NCBI GenBank assembly: GCA_031772625.1
Contig: CM062820.1
Location: 1,079,609,369 to 1,079,673,368 of the forward strand
Direction of reading: 5' to 3'
Source of the DNA: Pinus tabuliformis
Lineage: Eukaryota > Streptophyta > Pinopsida > Pinales > Pinaceae
Length of the DNA stretch: 64,000 nt
The translations under genes were made by a program, and so were the position numbers. The notes under the pieces are model-generated. The model did not search any database, was not told the DNA's origin, and saw only the letters and a program-made list of their open reading frames with translations. Positions within the stretch are counted from its first letter, which is position 1. Each line of letters begins with the position of its first letter. Positions 47,302 through 57,122 of this stretch are shown here, in pieces.

Positions 47302-48365
47302 TGTTATAGACATTTTTGTGCCTTACAGCATGAAGCATGAAATGTCCATAATCTAAGGGATCCAAAGTCCCTAAACATGTTGTTCCTACCCCTAGAGGAA
47401 CAAGGTCAGCAAACCACAGCACTGAATAAAAGTTCTCCACCTGAAAACACTCAAAAACAAGGCAATTCTGGATCATGTCAACTGCTCCACTGAGCATCTG
47501 CGCTGAATGTCAACTGCTCCACTGTCTACCTGCGCTGAATGTCAACTGCAAAGAAGGCTACCTGCGCTGGGCGAGTTGGGACATGTGGCACAGTCATTCC
47601 TCAAGGTGTCAATGCCCAGGAAGCCTCCAAAATGACACTTGGATCAGGGAATTCGACTGGTGATGAGTAAGAGGGTCTAGATCTCCAAGTGGAAGCAAGA
47701 ACCTCCAAGTGGACTCAAGAACTGAAGAATAACTGAAGTGAGAGAGGACACTAGTCAGCTTCATGCCAGCTTCAAGCTGACTCATCCTTTCTCCAAAACT
47801 CCTATATATAGAGCTCTCTCATGAGGTCTAGGGAGGCTGGAATCTTGTGAATGTAAGGAAGTGCTGTTGGTTTGAGTTTAGAACTATTGGGTGATTTTCT
47901 TTGATGGAGGTGAAGAGGAGATTTCTTTCTGCTGGGAGGTGATGCTGGATTGGGCCTCTTATGGTTGTATCACTTCCTGAACTTTACTTCTTCCATTAAT
48001 AAAGCATTTGAGGTTCTTCTATATACATGTGTCTCAATGATGTGTTGCTATACTTGTGTATTTGATTTATTCTAATCCTTGAATCAATTATGAATGTATG
48101 CTTCTTGTAGTTTCCCTCTCTTGCCATTTTGCACGATCTTGTTGTAGGTGGGCCAGTGAAAGAGCAAGGAGCTGGGAGCAAGCAACAAAGAGAGAAGATT
48201 GGATCAATCATTAGTGAAAGACATCGGTTAGTGGATCTCTTTCTCCCCTCTTTTACATCTCATAAAGAAGTAATCTCAAATAGCTTTGCTTTGATTGTTG
48301 CTGAGGTACTATCACCCTTAGAGTGGGATAGGGTCATTCCGTATTGGATACTTTTCCCAACAACA
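47302..48365 (+). repeat. TR1 3' LTR
   Basis: 1064 bases. Relative to the 5' LTR it has 34 extra bases (within 48106-48147), bounded by the repeated word cttgttgtag/cttcttgtag, so the 5' copy probably suffered a small deletion between direct repeats. Confidence 0.92.
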
Positions 48366-48370
48366 TCACT

Positions 48371-49064
48371 GCATATCCACATTGCTTCACACTTTGTATG
48401 CTCACTAGTTCACTTGCACACACTTGCACCTCACACACTAAGCTAATTTAAACTTTGCATCAAGGGTATCCACCTTTTGGAATATTGATACTTAGTTTCT
48501 TTAAATCTTACATTTTTCACACCATAAGTGAAGAAAGCCTCTTTAAAAGTAACCCTAACTTGAATACACTAAGTTCCCCACAGGGGTCACAAAATAATTC
48601 ATATCTTAGGTTAGGATCATGGGGGTAGGCATCCCATAAGCCACCATTGGTCATTTACATCTTGAAACATAGAGTTTCTCTTATAGGGTGCTTAAAATCC
48701 TTCACCATCCCATGATGAAAACTAGAGCGTTCCAGAGACCCGATTCAGAGGGGACCAGAATTAGGTCTTAGCACACACGACTCTCCATGAGAATACCTAA
48801 CGCGTTTGTCGAAGGCTTTGCATTGTTGAAAGACTACCAAGAAGCTCAAGACTCAATTTCCCCAATGGTATGAAGGTAACCTCAATGGCCAAATCTTAGG
48901 GCATCTTTCCATACAGGTTGATGTGTGGGTAAGCACAAAGACCTGAGGTGATCTTGGTTAGGTTGTTGGAAACATCGCTAGTACTTTTGGGACGTCACTC
49001 CAATACCCTACATTATAACTCCTCTCTATACCTTGGTTGATTCTTGATTATTGGAAGCGTCGCC
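48371..49064. other. Unassigned DNA between TR1 and TR2
   Basis: About 700 bases with no recognised gene or repeat partner in the window. It is the original host sequence into which TR1 (left) and TR2 (right) inserted. Confidence 0.5.
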
Positions 49065-49069
49065 AATAC

Positions 49070-50120
49070 TGTTACACTAAAAAATGTCACCATGGCTATT
49101 TACAGTTAGTATGGCTCTATCAACAGTCATGCTATCCTCTTAGGCAAGTCTTATGCCTCTGCTCTCCATTTCAAACTCCAAAAAGAGAGAAAATCTTTAT
49201 AAATGTATTTATCTCTGGGTACGCAGGTTCTCTCAACCTTACCTACGGGTACGCACCCAATGTTCACAAAAGCTGCGTACTTGTACGCTCTGTATGTAAA
49301 GGGGCAGGTGCGTCCCCCTGTAAAGGTCAAAATGCGCAAGTTTCATCTTTAAAAAGTTACTTGTGGTCATTTCTAGAGCATTCTAGAAGGTTGTTCGACG
49401 TGTATTGAGCGCCTCCAGATGGTTCATGTACCCCTACCAAAGAGGAACTTATCCCATCAATGAGGGAGCTATCCCATCCAAAGAGGGGATTATCCCATTG
49501 ATGGTGGACCTGAATAACTTCCTCTAGACCACTATAAATACAGGCATTGGGCCAGAAGGAGGGGAGGTTGGAAGCTAAACATTTCTAAGGTTAGATGCTG
49601 CTGGAATTAGGACTCCCATTTAGAAGCTTGTGAGGAGAGATTGCCATGTTTGCTTGTTCTATTTGGAAGTGGGTGAGCTTTGTCAAAGTAAAGGAGAACT
49701 CTTGATGGACCCTGGGAGGGACTTGCACAACACCAAGGCTCAGGTTGTAATTGTTCCTTTTGTTTCTATTAATGCAAATGAGTCCATTCTTCTCAACAAC
49801 TTGTTATTTATGAGTTGTTTCATGTACTCCTTGGTCTATGTGTTAAATGTGTTTTATTCTATGAGATTATCAAGTGCTATTTAATCGTTTGATTGTTAGT
49901 GGATGCAGGTTTCAAACTGAAGGAGGAGCTCATCCGGATCAGTGAAGCTGGACTGCTACAACAGCGTTGGACTACAGGTAGGATCTAAAGACTTGATTTC
50001 TTATATAGTAAATGCATGTTTAGAGAAGGATTGCTCTTATTTGTCTTGTTTGTCACTAGAGAGTCTTAGGCTCCTAGGGAGGTTGGTTGTGTCCGCACTA
50101 TCGACTCTTTCCGCCTGACA
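49070..50120 (+). repeat. TR2 5' LTR
   Basis: 1051 bases. It includes GCGTAC-rich words (ggtacgcaggt, gcgtacttgtacgc), the tandem group cttatcccatca/gctatcccatcc/gattatcccattg, and a TATA box at 49533-49540. Confidence 0.93.
49533..49540 (+). promoter_or_regulatory. TR2 LTR TATA box
   Basis: TATAAATA in cactataaatacagg; the 3' LTR copy is at 57586-57593. Confidence 0.7.
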
Positions 50121-50122
50121 AA

Positions 50123-50141
50123 TTGGCGACTCCACTGGGGA
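50123..50141 (+). other. TR2 primer-binding site
   Basis: TTGGCGACTCCACTGGGGA, two bases after the LTR end. One base differs from the TR1 site. Confidence 0.75.
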
Positions 50142-52078
50142 CTCCATGAATGTGTCTGAGTTCTTTTTGATTTGATATTTTGGTCTGAGAAAAATTGCTT
50201 GTTTTCTGATTTTTGGTTGTCTAGCTGTGTATTTGGGTGGGTTAGCTTAGAGTCAATTTAGTTTTTATTTTTCTTAGCTTTGCCAACAGTACGCAGTCTC
50301 TGGGTTTAACACAGTGCGTACTTGTACGCACTGCGTCTTTGTGCACAGTGCGTACCCGCGCCTGTGTGAACAGATCACCTGCGTACCTCTGTCAATTTTG
50401 AGAAAATTTCAATTTTTGCTTTTTTGCTCTTTAAATTTTGTTTTCAAATTTGTTTTTACTGCCCAGATCTGCTGGTTATCTGCCATAAATCTTCACCTAA
50501 GCTTGTTTCATTGGCATTCCTATTTTAAGCTTTCATCAATTGGGTGTTTTGAGTCTCTTTTTTGAGAAATTCTTGATTGGATTTCCTTTGGTCATTACTT
50601 GGAGGTTTGTCTCAATCTTTTCACAATTGGGGGGGCTAAATTGTGTATGAGTGTTAATCACCTTTGAGTGTTTTTATTTTTTGATCTTTGGAACTCTCAC
50701 CCAATTTTCTCGACTTGCACTTGATTGGTTCTTAGATTACATTAGAATCGTCTTGTGTTTGAGAATTCTCTTGCATAGATTACATTTGCATAATTAGAAT
50801 TCTCATTTTCAGAATATGAATGAAAAATGTGCATAAATTACATTTGCATACTTTTCGAGTGAATTGTGCATAGATTACAATTGCATAGTTTACATTCTGG
50901 AAAATCAATCGTAGATTTAGATAAGTTTTCTTTGATTTGAATTTACACAAAATAAAAATAAAAATGGTTTGGAATTGATTTGCATTAGTTTTTCTTGATA
51001 AAATTAGTGCATTAGAGAATTTGTTATATTTTCTCTTAGTGATAAATTTTTTGCATTGTCGGAAGTGAATGGAAACTCTCTCCTTACTTTAGTTAGGATT
51101 CATCGAATTGAAAAGATTACATTATCATATTCGATTGCATTCAGTTGAGTCGGGTCATAACACCATTGGTTTCATATCCATTTACCCATTTGAGTAATAA
51201 CAGCCTTAATAACACAGCGCTTAATTAAAATTCATCTAGTAATTTTTACATTTCTAGGGCTCTGATACACCAACATAGCTTAGGCTAGTGTCTTGGAGTA
51301 GGAGAGTAATTAACTCTCCAAGACAGCAAAACCAAACAAGTAGCTCATCTTGTGGTAGGATAAATCCAACTGTTTCATTTGTACTCTGGGAAAGCTCCTC
51401 TTAAAGGAGAAGCACGAGCTCGTGTCCGAACCAGTGAGGGGATCAATCCTCCCTCGTTGGGAATGACGCCAGACACGCACGTATTATAAACGGTAAACCT
51501 CGGATTAACCATTGTCGAGGAGCCAGGGGTCACTTGTCGGTAAACCTTGGATTATTTTCAAGGAGCCGGCAAGGGGATTGAGCTTGATACTCTGCCCTTG
51601 CGTGCTGTCGGAGTGTAGACTGTTCCCCCAGGTATATTTGTTGCTGTTGGTAACCTTAGTGACCATTATCTTTAGGATTCTACCGAGGTGACGGTGGAGG
51701 GAAGATCCCACTGTACCTGGAGCAGACGTCGGCTAGACTCACTTGGATTTTCTGGGGGGTTCACTTCACTCGAGACGGTTAAAGTGGAGGAACTTGGTCC
51801 AGTCTATTCATTAAGCAGGTTGCCGGGGTAACTGTTCCACCCACCACTTCTGTACTGAATTCTGCGATGTTGGATTTCATCACCAACTAGTGTTTTCGGT
51901 CTGGAAGGCTACTGTTTGTGTGTGGTTTGACTCCTAGATTTGATAGCGCATGTTAATTTGTTTGTTTTTACTTTTAGAGACCATAGGTGTGAATTGTGAA
52001 TTTTAATTGTTAGGTGTGAATTGTGAATTGTTAATTTTAGTTTTAAATTGTTAATAAAATTCACTGAAGTTGAATATA
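50142..52078 (+). other. TR2 untranslated leader
   Basis: About 1.9 kb with no significant frame. It repeats LTR-type words (gtgcgtacttgtacgcac near 50314-50331). Hairpins include GGAGAG/CTCTCC near 51301-51320 and two related units at 51498-51520 and 51545-51563 whose stems covary. Short AT-rich repeats (ggtgtgaattgtgaatt, twice) lie at 51985-52030, just before the start codon. Confidence 0.6.
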
Positions 52079-53818
52079 ATGGCAAATGTTCCGGAATTTA
52101 CCAACCTAGGAACCCCTCCTAACGAGAATCCTAGTACTTTTCCTTACTTTGGAAATGTTGGTCCTCCTTATATGGCTACTTTGTCATTACCTAGATTTAC
52201 AATAGGTTTACCGATATGGTTATTTTCAACTTCGTTGGCCCAAAGTACTCCAATTGTTCCATCTCAACCGGATGCTTCACCTCAACAGAGCTCACCATCT
52301 CAACATCACCAACCTTTTGTTGACCCTTTACCTTCTTCGCCTAATTTTTCCTCCTCCATTTCTTCCTCTTCGCCTGGTAAAAGCCTTGATGCTAGTAACC
52401 AGGAGGCTAAGAAGAAGAAGAAGAAGAAGCAAGATAAGAAAGAAGTCAACCAACCAACCATGGCTGTAAGTGTTAGTTGTGTTGAGGAAAACTCCGACAT
52501 GCATTGTAAACCCAAATACCCTTGCAGGCTATGTAAGGGTGACCACTTCCTTGTTAATTGTCCTGGTATTCCAAAGGTCTTGGAAGTATGGTCAGAAAAA
52601 TCACATCAACTTTCTATTGATCCATCAACCAGTGATAGTCAGGTTCCTGGGAAAAAGGGTAAAGTTAGGTTTCCTTGTAAGTTATGCAAAGGGAGTCATC
52701 AAACTCACATTTGCCCTCACATGGATGAAGCCTCAACATTGTTGGAAAACCTTACTGTTCCACAACAAGAATTTCCAACTGGTTACTATAAACTTTCTCC
52801 CAACCTACCGTCAACTGACGGAGTGATTGATCAAAATTCAAGTACAGTCGATCACACTCTTCCATTGGAGAGTGGAACTCATGTCACTCAGGTTGATGAT
52901 CAATTAGTTGATCAAGTGGTCGATTCAATTTCACATTCGGTCGATCCCACTTTCCCTTTAGAGAGTGAACTTCATACTGCTCAGGTTCTTCTTGTTACAT
53001 CAGATTCTTCTATGTCGAGGGGCATTTCACCTGTTTCTACAGAACCCCCTCCAAGTACTGAGGTATTTTCCTTTGATTGGAATAGACTGACAGAACCTCG
53101 TCTTCCTTCCTCCATCCCTTTCCAAATCATTGTCAAGGCTGGTGGTAGGGACATACATCGTACTCAGGTAGATGAAGGTGCTTCTGTTAGTATTTTATCC
53201 TCAACTGTTTGGAAAGCTTTGGGTTCCCCTCAGCTTGCGCCTATTACGCAAAATCTGAAAGCTTTTAACAGAACCATTAGTGAACCTTTAGGGATCCTTC
53301 CTAATTTTTCCATTACCTTGGAAGGTAAAACTATCTGTATTGATCTTATGGTAGTTCGAGGTCCCCTGGATTTCAATTTACTCCTTGGGCGAGACTATGT
53401 TTATGCAATGAAAGCTGTCGTATCGACACTCTTTCGCGTGATGTCTTTCCCTCACAATGGCAGTATTGTGACTGTAGACCAGCTTTCGTTCCCTAGTCCT
53501 GTCTCAACTACCAATAATATGACACCCCTAAATGTTCCTGACTCTAAAGTGGTATCTACCTTGCCACGGGTTAATTATGTGGCAACTGGTCCCATGTTTT
53601 CAGTTACCGATGTAAGTGAGCCTCTCACTGTTGATTTAGATCCGGTAATTGACATGGAAAACTCTATGGGATTATTTGAACACGATGTTCTTATCCCTTT
53701 TGAGTCCCTTGAAATGTGTTCCTTCCAGAGAAGTATTCTTCCTTCTGATGAAGACCTCTTGGAATCCATGATCAAGGTGTGTCCATTGACATGTCTTTCG
53801 TCCAGTTGGAAGCCATGA
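52079..53818 (+). CDS. TR2 gag-protease protein (579 residues)
   Basis: Intact frame. I chose the ATG at 52079 (MANVPEFTNLG); the frame extends upstream only to a TTG. It has the conserved block MATLSLPRFTIGLPIWLFST, a lysine run (KKKKKKQDKKE), and knuckles CRLCKGDHFLVNC (149-161) and CKLCKGSHQTHIC (200-212), again CX2CX3HX4C. The retropepsin-like domain has VDEGASVSILSS (D at about 365) and GPLDFNLLLGRDYVY (from about 428). The catalytic aspartate and glycine are kept, with E in place of S/T. About 100 residues follow, with no RT. It aligns with the TR1 protein along its length and differs mainly in the linker regions. Intact frames in two diverged families suggest selection on the protein. 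Confidence 0.87.
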   Translation: MANVPEFTNLGTPPNENPSTFPYFGNVGPPYMATLSLPRFTIGLPIWLFSTSLAQSTPIVPSQPDASPQQSSPSQHHQPFVDPLPSSPNFSSSISSSSPGKSLDASNQEAKKKKKKKQDKKEVNQPTMAVSVSCVEENSDMHCKPKYPCRLCKGDHFLVNCPGIPKVLEVWSEKSHQLSIDPSTSDSQVPGKKGKVRFPCKLCKGSHQTHICPHMDEASTLLENLTVPQQEFPTGYYKLSPNLPSTDGVIDQNSSTVDHTLPLESGTHVTQVDDQLVDQVVDSISHSVDPTFPLESELHTAQVLLVTSDSSMSRGISPVSTEPPPSTEVFSFDWNRLTEPRLPSSIPFQIIVKAGGRDIHRTQVDEGASVSILSSTVWKALGSPQLAPITQNLKAFNRTISEPLGILPNFSITLEGKTICIDLMVVRGPLDFNLLLGRDYVYAMKAVVSTLFRVMSFPHNGSIVTVDQLSFPSPVSTTNNMTPLNVPDSKVVSTLPRVNYVATGPMFSVTDVSEPLTVDLDPVIDMENSMGLFEHDVLIPFESLEMCSFQRSILPSDEDLLESMIKVCPLTCLSSSWKP

Positions 53819-53827
53819 TCAGAGTGT

Positions 53828-55935
53828 ACGAGGATAGTTTGTTCCTGTATCAACCTCTTTAAAAAATGAAATAGGATGTTACGAGGATAGTTTGTTCCTC
53901 TCTCAACCTCGTTTAAAAAATGAAATTGGATGTTGTGAGGAAAGTTCCTTTTACTGTGTCGACCTCGTTAAAAAATGAAACAGGATAGCACGAGGATGGT
54001 TCCTGTTACTGAGTCAACCTCGTTAAAAAATGAATCAGTTGTTAGGGGATAGTTCCTGTTACTGAGTCAACCTCGTTAAAAAATGAATCAGGTACGAGGA
54101 TAGTTTTTTCCTGTATCAACCTTGTTAAAAAATGAAACATGCAAGTATGAGGATAGTTCTTTTACTGAGTCAACCTCATTAAAAAATGAATCAGGTAGGT
54201 TTTAGGTTATGTAGGTAGATTGTAGAAAGTAGGGTTTTGAGGATAATTTCTGTTACTGAGTCAACCTCGTTAAAAAATGAATCAGGTATGAGGACAGTTC
54301 TTTTCTTGTGTCAACCTCCTTAAAAATGAAACAACTCCCTTTTCAAGTTAAATATTGAAAGTAAACCTTCATTCCATCCATATGGTTGAATGCAATGAAG
54401 CCTGGGGGGCATGTACCTTGCTTTGCATCATTATTCTGGGGGCATGCAAACTTTTTGAGCATAGTTCCTTGTCTTGTGTCAAGCTCGTTAAAAAATGAAA
54501 CAAGGGTAGGTTAAGTAGGTAGATTGTAGAGAGTAGTCATGAGCATAGTTCCTTGTCTTGTGTCAAGCTCATTAAAAAATGAATCAAGGATTTTAGAGCA
54601 TAGTTCCCTGTCTTGTGTCAAGCTCGTTAAAAAATGAATCAAGGTTTTTAGAGTAGAGTTTTTGTTAGGTAGATTGTAGAGAGTAGTTATGAGCATAGTT
54701 CCTTATCTTGTGTCAAGCTCGTTTAAAAAATGAAACAAGGGTTTTGAGGATAGTTCTTTTCCTGTGTCAACCTCACTAAAAAATGAAACATCTCCCACAA
54801 GTCTTTCCAAGATCTTGAAAGTAAAGCTTCATTCCATTTACCTCATTGAATGCAATGAAGCTTGGGGGGCATGTACCTCGTTTTGCGTCATTATGCTGGG
54901 GGCATGTGAACTTTTAAGAAGCATAGTTTTTCGTTTCAAGCTTGCGTAAACATGAAACTGAATCCGAGCATAGTTCTTTTCCTGTGTCAAGCTCGTTAAA
55001 AAATGAAACAAATCCTCCTCTAATTGAGTCGAGAGTTTGACTAGATCTCATAAATGTTAAGTTGTATATTTAGGTTAGTTATTTCAGTTTTTTACGTAAT
55101 TTTAGGTCGGGTCTTTCAAATGATCTCGTACTTGAACCTTCATTTCATCCATCGTAGTTGAATGAAATGAAGCTAGGGGGGCATGCGCTCTAGCAGTTAC
55201 GCTTAGGGGGCATCAAGCACAATTTTCTTTCTGTTTCAAGCTTGTAAAAAAATGAAACTACTTTGAAGCATAGCTTTTCCCTGTTTCAAGCTTTTGTAAA
55301 AATGAAACATATCTCGAGTCACTTTCAGTTATTTTGAAGACTCGTTAAACTCATGAAAATCTCGAGATTATTTTGTTATCTTTCATTCTCGTAAAACAAA
55401 TGAAAATACCGAGTTCTTTCCGTCTTTTCCTGCTCGTAAATTAAATTGAAAGTCGGCCATATGAGTACATTTTTATCATTTTTTCGAACTCGTTAAAACT
55501 TACGAAAAAGTGAAACATTAGAGTCATCTTTTAAGCCCTTTTTTGACTCCTAAAACATGGAAAGATTGCCGAGCGTTTCTTTTACACTCGTTAAAACGGA
55601 ATTAAAAGACGGTCCCCTTATAGCTCTTTTCTGACCGTAAAAACAGGAAAAGATTGCTGGTTTTTTGTCGTTTCAAACTCGATACTGGAAATAAAACGAC
55701 GTGTCCTTGATCGCTTTTTACTTTTCAGGTCAGCGACACTAATCATGAAAGTACTCCTTGGTCGCAAGATCAAGCGGTTCTCCCAGGTATTATTTTATAC
55801 TTTTTCGGGCTTGGGAGACACAAATTTACGAAAAAGTTCACCGTGGAGTTTTCTTTAGTTTTTTCAGACTCTCTAAAAATGAAAAACGCTGAGTTTCTCC
55901 TATACTGGACTCGTTAAAATTTCACAGTAAAGGAC
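53828..55935 (+). ncRNA. TR2 tandem array of about thirty predicted pseudoknot modules
   Basis: Begins ten bases after the stop codon. The typical unit is arm A (GAGG), loop, arm B (for example CTGAGTC), two bases, A' (CCTC), loop gttaaaaaat, B' (GAATCAG). Examples: 53937-53983 GAGG/CCTC with CTGTGTC/GAAACAG; 53992-54038 GAGG/CCTC with CTGAGTC/GAATCAG; 54457-54504 GAGC/GCTC with CTTGTGTC/GAAACAAG; 55610-55652 CGGTC/GACCG; 55701-55753 GTGTC/GACAC with TACTTTTCA/TGAAAGTA; 55779-55837 TCTCCCA/TGGGAGA with ACTTTTTCG/CGAAAAAGT; 55846-55887 GAGT/ACTC with GTTTTTTCA/TGAAAAAC. The interleaved order fits H-type pseudoknots with an A-rich third loop. Confidence 0.7.
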
Positions 55936-56009
55936 CTGTTCGATTACAAACAGGAACAAACCACTCCTTCTTAGGGTCTGAATCTAAACTAAGTTGGACT
56001 CATCCGAAG

Positions 56010-57122
56010 GATGAGCTTATAATCAAGCATATGTTATCCTCCTCAAGCTTGTAAAAAATAAAGAGGTACTTGCCAGAAATGGTGGGGGAAAAGAGAGAAG
56101 AATGAACCAATTTGTCATCCTTTGTTACAGAAGAACCTTATCACCGTTCTTGAACACGACACTTTTTATTCACCTGGGTTGGGAAATCCTTTTCCTTAAA
56201 ATTTGATCAAACCACTTTGAAAGTTTTCAACCGTTTCCGGGTATTAACTTTGGGTCAATCGTCACCAAACCATCTGTCGTGTCGTTATGTGTTCAAGAGG
56301 TCTCTGCAAATAAACCATTCATATGTGAAATACTTGTCATCCATTTGACCATCCCTGAGTCAGTCCTTACAGCAACATTTCTTCAACTTGAACAATGATT
56401 TCGTGTTGTGGGCTTGCCTGCAACGAGTCGCTTTCTATTGACATCAGCACATTATCTAGAAAGATGACTTAGAAATCGTCAGTACCTTGAAGTCTGCATG
56501 CATCAATGGCAGGTTTCTCGCCTTTGACGACAGTTTACATCATTGACTTTCGATCGAAGGATTCCGTGACGTGTTCGACATCAACTCATTCATTCACATT
56601 TCATGGATTGTACTGGGTACTTTGAGAACCATTGACATCACTGGTGGTCTCTCTCACACTTGTTAACAGTTTACATCATTGACTGGTAATCAAGTGGTTT
56701 CTACCATGCTCGACATCAACTCATTTATTCGCATGGCTAGAATCGTACCAATTCGGGAAGCAGAAATGAAGACCCTGGATCTAGTTTCCACCATCCAGGC
56801 TGCGAGGAGTTTTGTATTCATTATCTGAGTAGACTAATCATAAACAGATGGCTGCGCCCATACTGTGTCTACAAAAGTCTATGATTATGATGTACTGCAA
56901 GATCATTCCTGTATCAGAGTAGTTAGTCTGTTAGTTAAAGTTTTGATCTGAGTATGGGAATGCCTACCTCAGTGATGATATAATCTTATACATGTATTTT
57001 GTGTTGAAAATTGCAGGTTCTGACCAGGCTCTCCACGAGATAATCCTTGAAATGATAAAGCGCCCTTCCTAGATGATACAAAACCCTAATCTACTACAGG
57101 CTTCGCACTTTAGGGGGTAATC
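56010..57122 (+). ncRNA. TR2 conserved 3' structured domain
   Basis: Counterpart of TR1 46160-47301. Long-range stem CTTGAACAC (56149-56157) with GTGTTCAAG (56289-56297); hairpin CTTGTTAACAGT (56659-56670) with ACTGGTAATCAAG (56682-56694). Compared with TR1 each stem shows a paired change (AT to AC opposite AT to GT; CGGT to CAGT opposite ACCG to ACTG). Non-coding. Confidence 0.55.

Larger units (their letters stand above)
40190..48365 (+). mobile_element. TR1: young gag-protease-only LTR retrotransposon
   Basis: LTRs 40190-41219 and 47302-48365 begin tgttatagacattt and end cccaacaaca; they differ at about a dozen bases plus one 34-base indel. Exact five-base duplications TCACT flank it (40185-40189 and 48366-48370). 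A primer site (TTGGCGACTCCGCTGGGGA, 41222-41240) and a purine tract (tagggggcaaa before 47302) are present. The interior has one long frame (42927-44519) for a gag-protease protein, no pol, and about 2.7 kb of structured-looking RNA. It should need enzymes from a partner element. Confidence 0.92.

Noticed and set aside
47225..47497. Minus-strand frame in the TR1 3' LTR (also 40185-40385)
   Set aside because: The same frame occurs in both LTR copies and is antisense to the LTR; no protein features.
54511..54696. Minus-strand small frame in the TR2 array
   Set aside because: Same cause: translated module repeats, with no codon-level conservation between units.
53828..55935. CRISPR array
   Set aside because: The repeats are not identical, there are no unique spacers of fixed length, and the context is a plant retrotransposon. 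The variation falls in complementary arms, not spacers.
53828..55935. Simple tandem satellite without function
   Set aside because: A plain satellite would not show paired changes in interleaved arms, nor reappear with different sequences in TR1 before and after its reading frame. Kept as a null hypothesis to test.
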